This document shows positions 1 to 7,032 of a stretch of DNA of 10,768 nucleotides, one piece after another. The position numbers were made by a program, and so were the translations under genes. The notes under the pieces are model-generated. The model saw only the letters and a program-made list of their open reading frames with translations, ran no database searches and was not told where the DNA came from. Within the stretch, counting starts at the first letter, position 1. Each line of letters begins with the position of its first letter. The stretch is from Jimgerdemannia flammicorona (Eukaryota > Mucoromycota > Endogonomycetes > Endogonales > Endogonaceae): assembly GCA_003990745.1 (NCBI GenBank), contig RBNI01007000.1:1-10768 (forward strand). Reading direction: 5' to 3'.

Positions 1-33
1 TTTTTTATAGGTACTTGGACTCCTTCCTTTATT
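1..33 (-). terminator. LINE copy 1 poly(A) tail and AATAAA signal
   Basis: T6 at 1-6 is the poly(A) tail of the minus-strand LINE. TTTATT at 28-33 reads AATAAA on the minus strand, about 20 bases before the tail, a usual polyadenylation spacing. The block between them contains GGAGTCC and CTATAAAAAA, also found at the end of copy 2. It is therefore probably the 3' sequence recognised by the element's own RT. Confidence 0.75.
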
Positions 34-74
34 AATACATTTTCTATTCTCTATATAATACACTGTGCCCACTC

Positions 75-1439
75 CTACCCAATCCCCCTAGAGGGACCCT
101 CCCTCTCTATCTCTTGATGAAAGACCACTTTGTCATTCACTATTACCACTCACCCACCACTCTGTTCACAGATCCCTTCTACCAAACAGCAATGTTGCCT
201 ACCCTGGGGGCCCCAACCAACCCACCACCCAGTCAACAGATCTCCCATCAACCCCTCCCATCTTAACAACTTCTCCTATATACCCAACTGCTGCCTCTCC
301 TCAAAAACAAAGAGCCAATGTCCAGCTAGCCCTACCCATACAGCTAAAACCCATCCTATAGTGAGCCATCCATTGCTCACACCTCCCACTAACCTAGATT
401 TCAGATCCTCCCACCATTCTCTCTCTCTATCTTTCCTCCTCTCTACACCCAACCAAGTCCCAACTGCTATCCAAAAGTTCCCCAAAACCTCACACTCTCC
501 TAGCCAATGTTCTGGCATCTGCACAAATTCCCCAACTTGCTTGACATTATAGCACTCCTCAAAATCGAATTGACCACCATCCACCAGATGTCCAGCATGG
601 AAATTCAACATGGCATTCCTTTATAGCATCCTCCACTATACCACCCAGAACTTGAGAGGAAGCCACCTCTGTACCTCAGCACTCTATGACCAAACTCCTG
701 CCCTGTTTCACTCCTCACTGATCCCCACTACCTGCCAGCTACTTGGCCACAGATCCTGTCCAAGTTCCTGCTGACATTCCACTCCATCACCAATGTCAAA
801 CTCAGCAAGTAGAACACCCCCCAGAAGCAGTCAGTCTCATTGCTACATAGCTAGGCCCCACAGCATCTCCCCCTTATTGCTTTACCAGGACAGGTCTATC
901 TAGTGTGCTCCATCTATCACTCCCTATCAGAAGCCCTTATACTGTAGCTATTGGCTTCCATCAAAACCCATTAGAGATAGCAAATCCCCTGAGGATTCTT
1001 ATTGAGAGAATCTCATCTCCCACATCTTCTGCATCAGAGATACTCAGCCTCCTCCCTGTAATTCAACAGCCCTTTTCAACCACCAAGCTCACAGACAATA
1101 CAGCTGCTTAGGAAGATCCACTAGGCCTAGCCCTCTCTGAAACACCAGTATTGCCAGAGTGTCCCAACCAATCTGAGACCACCTCCCTGCCCAAATCCAA
1201 TCCCTAGCCAGTTTCATCAGTCTCTTTATCACCCAAGCTAGAAAGTCCAAATGATAAGCAACATATCACAGCTTGGGGAATCAGTAGATATTCAGAATCG
1301 ATACCCAGCCTGCTAGAGAGATGTGATATCCTCTCCAATCTCTCAGAGCCTCCCCCCAAATGACCACTCTCCTCTCCCACCATACCTATAGAAAGACAGA
1401 ACTATATATCAAGAGAAAGATACCCAGATACCTCACTGC
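75..1439 (-). pseudogene. LINE ORF2 C-terminal pseudogene: RT thumb, zinc finger, C-terminal tail
   Basis: This is the decayed C-terminal part of a LINE ORF2 protein, which in working elements does target-primed reverse transcription. One frame runs from about 1439 to the probable natural stop at 77-75 with no frameshift but about 20 internal stops. It starts just after the RT catalytic region at a YLGI patch (about 1430-1415). A segment equal to SLVGKIVVLNVYWLPKL of copy 2 follows, then WIWAGR and RGLGLVDL. The zf-RVT-like region has the Cys-x-n-PEHWLGEC pattern near 535-490. A Trp-rich tail (VWVGLAGHW, GWW) ends in a VIVNDKVVFHQE patch matching copy 2's YLVLDDSGVRWKE. Several stops fall on codons that are Trp in copy 2: GFWWG is GF followed by TGA-TAG and G here. 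No endonuclease or FADD catalytic box remains. Confidence 0.85.
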
Positions 1440-1440
1440 T

Positions 1441-2280
1441 CCCCTTTATTAGTATCTGATTGATGTCTTCTCCACTTTTTCACAGTTTCTAGTACCTTTG
1501 GCTACATCTAGAGTGTATCTGTTTTGATGCAGTACCTTCTTTCTTTTGTCATTACCAACAAGGTGCTGTCTCAGTGTGTCATAGATTATGTAAGGAGTCA
1601 GCTGACCTTAGGTATCAAGTGTCTAGTATAGGTTATCTGTAGGTCCTCAGTACCTGTGGTAGGGCTCTCTGACTTTGGTGAGCTTCTCAGCAAGTACAGT
1701 TCTGGTATAGGTGACTGTTTTTCAGATATTGTTGGGATGGGAGAAGAGATGATCATCACAGATAGGAGGAAGGACAATTATGATAAACCAGTAGGGTGCT
1801 AGGCTGGGGGTGATCATCAGGGCTAGAGTAGGTGCTACTTTGGTGGGACCTTTTGATTGATACAGAGTGGTTAGGTGGTAGGTGTCACTCTCAGCCTCTT
1901 TTGGTGATTTGGTAGTTTGGGCTCCAGTCATTGGAGGGGGGTCAGGGGGCCCAAGGCTACTCATTTCAGATGTCTTGGCTACACTCAATTAGAACTAAGA
2001 GCTGATATGGCAATGTGATCAAGGTCTGCAGGCTTGAGTAGTGGGGTATTGGGGGTCTCCTCCTGACTTATATATAAGTTCTCTATTTATCTCATCTGGA
2101 AGAACTAGGCCCTATCTATACCCATGTTACCCATCTTGGCCATTTTGTCCTTCTTGCTCTAAAATTCTTAAAATCCTTATAACTTGCTGAAACTAGAAGC
2201 TATGGCTAGGACTTCTCTTCTCTTACCTCTTTTGATACACTCAACCTTGGAGCACTAATGACCCACCTTCTCCTGTACTA
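1441..2280. other. Unassigned stretch between LINE fragment and gypsy integrase
   Basis: No gene can be named here. On the minus strand there are coding-like but low-complexity pieces. One is an open segment from 1988 to 1722, rich in Pro, Thr and Ser. Another, at about 1720-1590, contains SEKQSPIPELYLLRSSPKS. A third, at about 2130-1990, contains KMAKMGNMGIDRA and LKPADLDHIAISALSS. The frame changes between them. Since the gypsy integrase reads leftward into this stretch, it may be the degenerate integrase C-terminus and 3' flank of that element, or the debris of another one. The plus strand turns G/T-rich over 1500-2050, opposite to 1-1440. No LTR ends, tRNA or splice-supported gene was recognised. 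Confidence 0.4.
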
Positions 2281-2281
2281 T

Positions 2282-3001
2282 AGGGATCCAATTTCCACCT
2301 GGATCTTTTGATCAGTATAGTTTGAGAGAAAGAAGTCCTAGTTTCTGTATCTCTGTATCTATGTGTTTCTATATAGTATCTCTATTAGATAATAAGATTT
2401 CTTGAGAACTTCTTCAAATAATATCTCTTGAGGGATGAAATAGATACTTTGTAATCAGATATCCCAAAGAGCAGATAATGCTATTGGCAGATAGTGATCC
2501 CAGTTTTCATAGTTATTGCAGATCTTAGTGATAACATTCTTGAGAGTCTTATTAGTCCTTTCTGCTTATCCATTTTTCTAAGGGTAATAGACTATAGTCC
2601 AAATATACTGAATCTTATACTTCTTATAGAGAACCTTAAAGAACTGATTTACAAATTCTATTTCTTTATCTGTAGTTACTTGTAATGAAGTCTTGAATTG
2701 GCAGATAATTTCTTTGTGAAAGAAATCAGTAATTAACTGTATATTGACTTCTTTAAGAAGTTCTGTCTCTATCTATTTTGTGAAAAGATCTACAATGACA
2801 ATAATATATCAGTTGCCAGTTAAAGTCAAAGGTAGAGAACTAATTATATCTATTACAATATATACAAAGAGTACTGATTCTATGTTGAGTTTTGATTTCT
2901 TAGTCTTATTTCTGTTTCTGATATTTGTTACAATTCTTGACAAATTGTCTGATATCTTTCTCTATTTCTGGTTACCATATTATTCTTTTTGCTTTATTGT
3001 G
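2282..3001 (-). pseudogene. Ty3/gypsy integrase, decayed
   Basis: Integrase joins the element's cDNA to host DNA in the nucleus. The zinc-binding half is at about 3001-2880: His in HNKAKRIIW, then DIRQFVKNC and NKYQ, so the second Cys of the usual CxxC is Tyr. A one-base frame change near 2880-2900 leads into the core: DIISSLP, GN-stop-YIIVIVDLFTK, then TTDKEIEFVNQFF, YYP-stop-KNG-stop-AERTNKTL and YLPIALSAL. The three catalytic acids are visible: Asp at 2850-2848, Asp at 2670-2668 and Glu at 2562-2560. Spacing between the last two is exactly 35 residues, the classic D,D-35-E. The core frame is unbroken from 2880 to about 2282. The stops sit at conserved positions: the YYPQ Gln is TAG and the NGQ Gln is TAA, both explained by CA-to-TA changes. 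Beyond 2400 the C-terminal part is not identifiable. Confidence 0.85.
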
Positions 3002-3006
3002 TATGT

Positions 3007-3600
3007 TTATTCCTTCTGATCTTTTTTAAAATATCCTATAAAGGTTGACAATGGGGTAGCTATTTTATTGTCACTGTCTTCTGATTCTAATTCTGGTTCT
3101 GATTCTAGTTCTGATGCTAGTTCTAATTCTGATTAACCTTCTGAATTATTACTGGAGTTTGGGGAATTTAGATATCTTGAAGATAGTGTTGTAAATCTTG
3201 AGTGAGGTGGAATAGATCTGGGTATCCTTAAAGAAGCTACTCTTTGGTCTTTTTGTTCTGTAATAGCTAGTAGTAAAGATTCAATAGGTGAAATTGGTAG
3301 AACTTCTATAGAGAATCAGGCTTGTATAATAAGGTCTTTTAGTTCTTAAGTAATTCAGTCAAAATTGGTAGTAGGACTGTTTGTATAATCTGGTTGATCT
3401 GGTTGGAGATTCTGTATTGTACTGGCTTTCTGTTAAGATCCTTCTGATGATGGGTAATTAGTAAGTCTTAAAGTAATTACTTCTCTTTCTGTCTAAATAC
3501 TAGTGATGACTAGTTCTTCTATAGTGATAGAGATTGATATTATATTAAATGTATTCAGTTTAACTGTAGATTCTTGTAAGCTGAGAAGTTATATTGATTT
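3007..3600 (-). pseudogene. Acidic Ser/Glu-rich coding remnant upstream of integrase
   Basis: One minus-strand frame reads from about 3600 to a TAA at 3009-3007 with only a handful of internal stops. It gives a polar protein with ITEQKDQRVASLRIPRSIPP in the middle and a strongly acidic run (SELELASELESEPELESED) at about 3133-3077. A conserved-looking end, STFIGYFKKDQKE, follows just before the integrase zinc-binding segment in another frame. I do not recognise a family. By position it is either an unusually long acidic linker between RNase H and integrase, or a Gag-like piece brought next to integrase by deletion of protease-RT-RNase H. Codon-level conservation of frame over about 590 bases in such AT-rich DNA argues that it was once translated. 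Confidence 0.5.
3080..3133. repeat. Degenerate hexamer repeat, nine units
   Basis: Nine consecutive 6-base units of the form TCTNNT (TCTGAT, TCTAAT, TCTGGT, TCTAGT, with one GCTAGT) run without a break. In the minus-strand coding frame they give the acidic SE-rich run of the gypsy remnant. Read on the plus strand they would give Ser-Asp/Ser-Asn dipeptides, but no open frame there supports that. Confidence 0.8.
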
Positions 3601-3679
3601 TGAGTATAAATTTTGAAAATCTTCTCAGTTGAGCTCTCAAATATAATGTGCCTAGCTCAATGGAGGCAAATTACAAAGT

Positions 3680-3775
3680 TGAGAGTTAATGTAGTTTGGC
3701 TTGAGCCCTCAGTTATTTTGTCAAAAGTAATAAAATATTCTAAGATTCCTGAGGTTCTTGGTGTTTAGTACATAT
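3680..3775 (-). pseudogene. Possible RNase H C-terminal tail of the gypsy element
   Basis: On the minus strand NTKNLRNL is followed, after a frame change, by LEYFITFDKITEGS and then LNFVI. This resembles the end of Ty3/gypsy RNase H, where a DHKNL box precedes a YF-x-T-x-K-x-LT segment and a hydrophobic FNFxI strand. The DH pair itself and the ADALSR box that normally follow are not preserved. It fits the expected position between RT and integrase, but the match is short and needs a frameshift, so this is tentative. Confidence 0.35.
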
Positions 3776-3926
3776 ATAGTATAATAGTCAAATCTAGATA
3801 CAACAATCAATTCTGTCAGATTTTCTTATTAGAACTATTCTTTGAGTATAGCAGTAATTTATATATATATAGTGAATAGTTTCCTTCTTGAGAGATGAAT
3901 AATTTCTGTATAGTATGATAATCTCT

Positions 3927-4034
3927 AAAAGTATATAATTTCTGATATAATAGTCTAATATAGTATAACAATCTCTATATAGTACAATAATATCTGCATG
4001 ATAATCTTATTTTCAAAAGTATATAATTTCTGAT
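3927..4034 (+). repeat. Direct repeat of 20 bases, 88 bases apart
   Basis: AAAAGTATATAATTTCTGAT occurs at 3927-3946 and again, identical, at 4015-4034. Between the copies are looser echoes (ATAGTATGATAATCTCT, ATAGTATAACAATCTCT, ATAGTACAATAATATCT), so this is a small degenerate tandem cluster. Exact identity of 20 bases in otherwise decayed DNA suggests fairly recent local duplication. Confidence 0.75.
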
Positions 4035-4147
4035 TTGGATACAGATTCTTCTGAATAAGCAGTCTTCTCAAATAACTCTAGTAACTCAAATAATATAGAT
4101 TCTTTTTAAATTGGCAGATTCTTCTGGACAATAACTCAGATAGTAGA

Positions 4148-4446
4148 TTCTTAGTAAGTTATATCAAAGACTGACTTTGTTTATATGGAGTTATGTCATA
4201 GATTGGCTCTACTATAAAGTTATATCAGATAGACTAGCTTGTGGTAAGATTCAGCTATCTGAGAATAGCAGATTCTTCTCTCAAATAATAACTTAGATTT
4301 TCCTTCTTAGTAATATTATGTCAAGACTGACTTTATTTATATGAATAAGTTTACTATAAAGTTATATTGAAAGACTGGTTTTATGTAAGATAATGGACTT
4401 TTTGAAAATAGTAGCTCTTTCTCAAGTAGTAGATTTACTTAAATTC
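4148..4446 (+). repeat. Degenerate tandem duplication, unit about 156 bases
   Basis: Unit A (4148-4303) and unit B (4304 to about 4446) both begin TTCTTAGTAA, then share, in order, AGACTGACTTT, TTTATATG, TACTATAAAGTTATAT, a GTAAGAT block, AATAG and a TTCTC...TAGATT end. Unit B has small deletions. Fragments resembling the end of the unit (CAGATTCTTCT and nearby) also occur at 4041 and 4114, suggesting a third, more decayed partial copy upstream. No coding frame runs through the units. Confidence 0.7.
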
Positions 4447-4646
4447 TTCAGGCTTTTTTAGTAAATATACTAATCAATCTTTATATCAAAAAGTAAACCA
4501 AAGTAGAAAAGAAGCTATTGCTTTAGATTCAATTTTGAACTGAGGTTTATTCACTCTTATCTCTGGGGTATTTTATATAAGTTAGTTACTATCTTATTGC
4601 TATATAGCTAAGTATAAAATACTATTTATGATAGATATATAAAGTT

Positions 4647-4706
4647 TATATAGTATAGAGTCTATATAGTATATAGAGTCTATATAGTATATAGAGTCTA
4701 TATGAT
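4647..4706 (+). repeat. 18-bp tandem repeat, about 3.5 units
   Basis: The unit TATATAGTATATAGAGTC occurs exactly at 4663-4680 and 4681-4698, preceded by a 16-base version lacking one TA (4647-4662) and followed by a partial TATATGATA. It is a minisatellite-type array in AT-rich DNA and may vary in copy number between strains. Confidence 0.9.
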
Positions 4707-4884
4707 AAATATACTCTTTCTGGTATTTCTGGCTAATTATATCTATAAGTTATTATGACAAAGTAGTCCTAGGTATCCTTAAATATATTTGACTGTCTTT
4801 TATACTATATGTCTAGGACTGCTTAGTGTATTCATTATAATATACAGTTATTTTATAATATTAATAGTATAATTTCTACTACTC

Positions 4885-4912
4885 ATTACACTACTCTCAA
4901 AAATAGTGTAAT
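4885..4912. repeat. Perfect 9-bp stem hairpin
   Basis: ATTACACTA at 4885-4893 is the exact inverse complement of TAGTGTAAT at 4904-4912, with a 10-base loop. A second 9-base inverted pair (TCTACTACT at 4875-4883 and AGTAGTAGA at 4984-4992) encloses it and ends at the start of the LINE. In AT-rich DNA such palindromes can arise by chance, so no function is assigned. Confidence 0.5.
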
Positions 4913-4999
4913 ATATTAAGTTTCGAATATATTTAAAGCTTAAGAATGTATATTATATATATACTTAGTTACTATATTTAAGGAGTAGTAGACTTCTTT

Positions 5000-5160
5000 T
5001 GCTCAAACCACTCAGAGTGAGCTAAGCCACACAGGCATCTTTCAGCAAAAGACAATACATTTTCAAGTTTTTATTTTGAACACACTGGTGTACATCGTGT
5101 GGTGGGAGTCTACCTATAAGGCACAATAAGTTTCAAAGAAAACTGTCAAGCTTTGGCGAC
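5000..5160 (+). promoter_or_regulatory. LINE 5' leader, possible internal promoter region
   Basis: About 160 bases lie between the composition break and the ORF1 ATG. LINEs usually carry an internal promoter here, but I see no motif that proves one. The ATG at 5161 has a favourable context (GCGACATGG: purine at -3, G at +4). A CACAC / GTGTG pair around 5079-5100 could form a weak stem. Confidence 0.4.
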
Positions 5161-7020
5161 ATGGCTAGTCAAGAATCCTCTAGCTCTGAGCATCTAGAGA
5201 GGAGGAGACCCGGTCTGGGTCTTCCCAAGAGCTTTGCAGCAGCTGTAGGGGCTGGTGTGGCTGCTGGAAGGGCTGGTGGACAGGGAAGGACTGGTGGGCT
5301 TGAGGTCTGGCATACGGTGGTTGGGAATAGGAGGACTGTAGCTAGGCCCATGGGGGCTGGACGGGGGGGGGGCATAGTGTTGACAGGGGGAGGGGTCAGG
5401 TGATAAGTCAGATGACAGGTCAGGTGGCTGGCAGGGGACAGAGGTCTGGTGGTGTGATGCTGGGGACTGGTTCTTCTATGGCTGGGCAGGTGGCTGGGGA
5501 GAGGATGACTGGTGGTGCAGCTGTGTCTGGCAGGATGACTACAGGGGTATCAGGGACCAAGGGAAAGGTAACTCTAGTGGCAGGAACAGGTGAGTTGATG
5601 GTGAGGCCTTTCTTCCACAAATCAGTATCGACATGGGCAGTCTTGGCGAACTTTCTGGGATTGGTGATATCAGCAAAGGAGGTTCTGAGACTGGTGGGGG
5701 AGGAAGTGGCTAGGGTGAAATCTCTGAAGTTCATCTCTTTGGTGGAGGCTGTGGAGATTGGATTTGTGGAGGAGGATGCGATGGTGAAGGTGCTGGAGAA
5801 AGGGATGGTGGTCAAGGGTGTCCGGATTGGGATAGTGAGGTATCTGAGGTGGGATCCACATGCTGTTTGGCTGGTGGTGGAAGGATTGCCAACACTGGGC
5901 AGACAGGAGACCAAGGAGATGGTGGTGGAGGCGCTGGGTGAATATAGTGAGATGGTGGACTTCGGGTTCATGTTTTGGGAGGGTACCAAATTGAGGAATG
6001 GCAGCTGTGAGGTGATGCTGTGACTAGAAGGCAAGGAGGCTATTGGACTGGGCCGTGACTGGCCTGGATTGGGGGGTAAGAGTGCAAGGTGTGGAGGAGA
6101 AAGGGAGCAGAACCAGAGGAGGAAGAGTTGGCGATTGCGCTGGAGGAGAGAGAGGCTGCCAAGGAGCTGCAAAAGAGGAAGTGGGAGGAGTATGCCAAGG
6201 ATTGGGTCTAGATCGAGGCTGATGGTAAGTGGAAGAGGTGGTGGAAGGGAAACTGGGAGCATCTGCAGACATCTCTTCAAGGAGCAGCAGTGGAAGAGGA
6301 GGCAAGAGCAGAAGCAGCCAAGAATCAGATGGAGGGAGTGGAGGCAGTAGAGGTGTCTTTTTCCCAGCTGGGTGGTGTAGAGGATTTGGCACATATGCCA
6401 GTGAGAGGAAAGTAGGCAGATAAGGAGGAGGTTGGAGGGGGAGGCTTTGAGGTAGATAATGAAGTGGTGCCAGAGACTCAGGTGGAGGATACCCATATGG
6501 CTGGGGCAGCAAATGTTCATTGGGAGTACTCTGAAGCTGGTGATGTTATTCACTTAGAGAAAGTTGTGGAGGAGGATGAGCTGGTGGATGTGGCTTCTGA
6601 TGTGTCCGCAGACAGAGAGCAACTGCAAGAGCTGAGCAGGACCCCCAGGCCATCGACTCCTGGGCCCCTGGTGATGATGGCAGAGAGCTGATATCAGACA
6701 GTACTTGAGGAGCTGGCAGAGGAAGACATTAAGGAAGTGGATGTGTTTCAGGGACTCAGGAGACTTGGGAGGGATTCCTCAATATAATGATGCAGGGGCC
6801 TAAGCTGGTGATGGCGATGGTGGCTGCCCTTCTGGATGATGAAGGATATGATGTTGATGAAAGCAGGATGGCCAACATCAGGAAGGTGGCAACAGAGAGA
6901 GTGGACCTATTCTGTGGCAGTGCAAATGGTAATCGAATCTGGAGGGCAATTTGTGAGGACCAGCAAGAGATCATTAGAGGAAGGGCTGAGAAGGTGGTAG
7001 TGGTTCCAGATGAGCTTTAA
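5161..7020 (+). pseudogene. LINE ORF1 (Gag-like RNA-binding protein), frameshifted
   Basis: ORF1 proteins of LINEs coat the element RNA in a ribonucleoprotein. The start at 5161 gives MASQESSSSEHLERR and a KSFAAAVG patch like the SFA motif near the start of many LINE ORF1 proteins. The frame then moves from frame 1 to frame 3 at a run of ten G (5363-5372). Frame 3 runs to 6023: a Gly/Met-rich linker, then an RRM-like region with VWLVVEGLP (about 5870) and an amphipathic helix (RQETKEMVVEALGEY). After a TGA at 6021 the reading moves to frame 2 by about 6107. Frame 2 gives a charged, probably coiled-coil stretch (EEEELAIALEEREAAKELQK) and an acidic region to about 6780, with stops at 6689 and others. 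A last shift to frame 1 at 6733-6783 yields MMQGPKLVMAMVAALLDDE and ends at TAA 7018-7020. A CCHC zinc knuckle was not found. The protein would be about 620 residues. Confidence 0.75.
5363..5372 (+). repeat. G10 homopolymer at ORF1 frame change
   Basis: Ten consecutive G follow AC inside ORF1. Upstream, frame 1 is open from the ATG; downstream, the long reading frame to 6023 is frame 3. One more G, or two fewer, would join them, so slippage in this run is the simplest cause of the break. Confidence 0.7.
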
Positions 7021-7032
7021 ACATTTCCTTTA

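Larger units (their letters stand above)
1..1440 (-). mobile_element. LINE (non-LTR retrotransposon) 3' fragment, copy 1
   Basis: Read on the minus strand, this stretch carries the last third of a LINE: the C-terminal part of ORF2, a short 3' UTR and a poly(A) tail seen as T6 at positions 1-6. The identity rests on homology to the plus-strand element at 5000-10768. Shared protein patches include RYLGI / HYLGI, LDFLAWVIK / LDFLGWVVQ, RGLGLVDL / RGLGLVDF and PEHWLGEC / PEHVLGAC. The 3' ends also match (AATAAAGG, GGAGTCC, CTATAAAAAA). Recognisable homology fades at about 1440-1490, and base composition changes there too (C-rich to G/T-rich on the plus strand). The element was therefore 5'-truncated, as is common for LINEs, or cut by later events. 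Stop density is higher than in copy 2, suggesting an older insertion. Confidence 0.85.
2282..3780 (-). mobile_element. Ty3/gypsy LTR-retrotransposon remnant (integrase region)
   Basis: This is the 3' half of a Ty3/gypsy pol gene on the minus strand. It is placed by the integrase core at 2880-2340, the zinc-binding segment at 3001-2880, a Ser/Glu-rich segment at 3600-3007 and a weak RNase H tail at about 3775-3680. The order RNase H, spacer, integrase is that of Ty3/gypsy (Metaviridae) rather than Ty1/copia. Long terminal repeats, primer binding site, Gag, protease and reverse transcriptase were not recognised, so the element is partial or decayed beyond reading by eye. Composition is far more AT-rich than either LINE, consistent with long exposure to C-to-T mutation. 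Confidence 0.75.
3781..4999. other. AT-rich non-coding block with local repeats
   Basis: No coding signal is convincing in any frame over these 1.2 kb; the track of A, T and TA-rich motifs is continuous. It separates the gypsy remnant from the LINE leader and contains the repeats listed separately. It may be the RIP-degraded upstream half or LTR of the gypsy element, or an older insertion. GC content rises abruptly at about 5000, where the plus-strand LINE begins. Confidence 0.6.

Noticed and set aside
130..552. 140-residue plus-strand open frame
   Set aside because: It is antisense to LINE copy 1 ORF2, whose minus-strand frame matches copy 2; its Pro/Thr/Ser-rich content is a mirror effect.
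2494..3019. Plus-strand open frames of 63 and 91 residues with hydrophobic runs
   Set aside because: They are the complement of the gypsy integrase. The hydrophobic look comes from AT-rich antisense codons, not a membrane protein.
3880..4120. CRISPR-like spaced repeats
   Set aside because: The repeats are few, unevenly spaced, AT-rich and degenerate, and the setting is a eukaryotic transposon region.
6229..6423. Small plus-strand frame rich in Ser and Gly (SSRSSSGRGGKSRSS)
   Set aside because: It overlaps the ORF1 coiled-coil frame, which continues through it with better coding character, so this is a shadow frame.
5420..6553. 377-residue minus-strand open frame, the longest in the window
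   Set aside because: It lies wholly antisense to LINE ORF1, is rich in Leu, Ser and Pro as expected from the complement of a G/T-rich coding strand, and shows no domain or motif.
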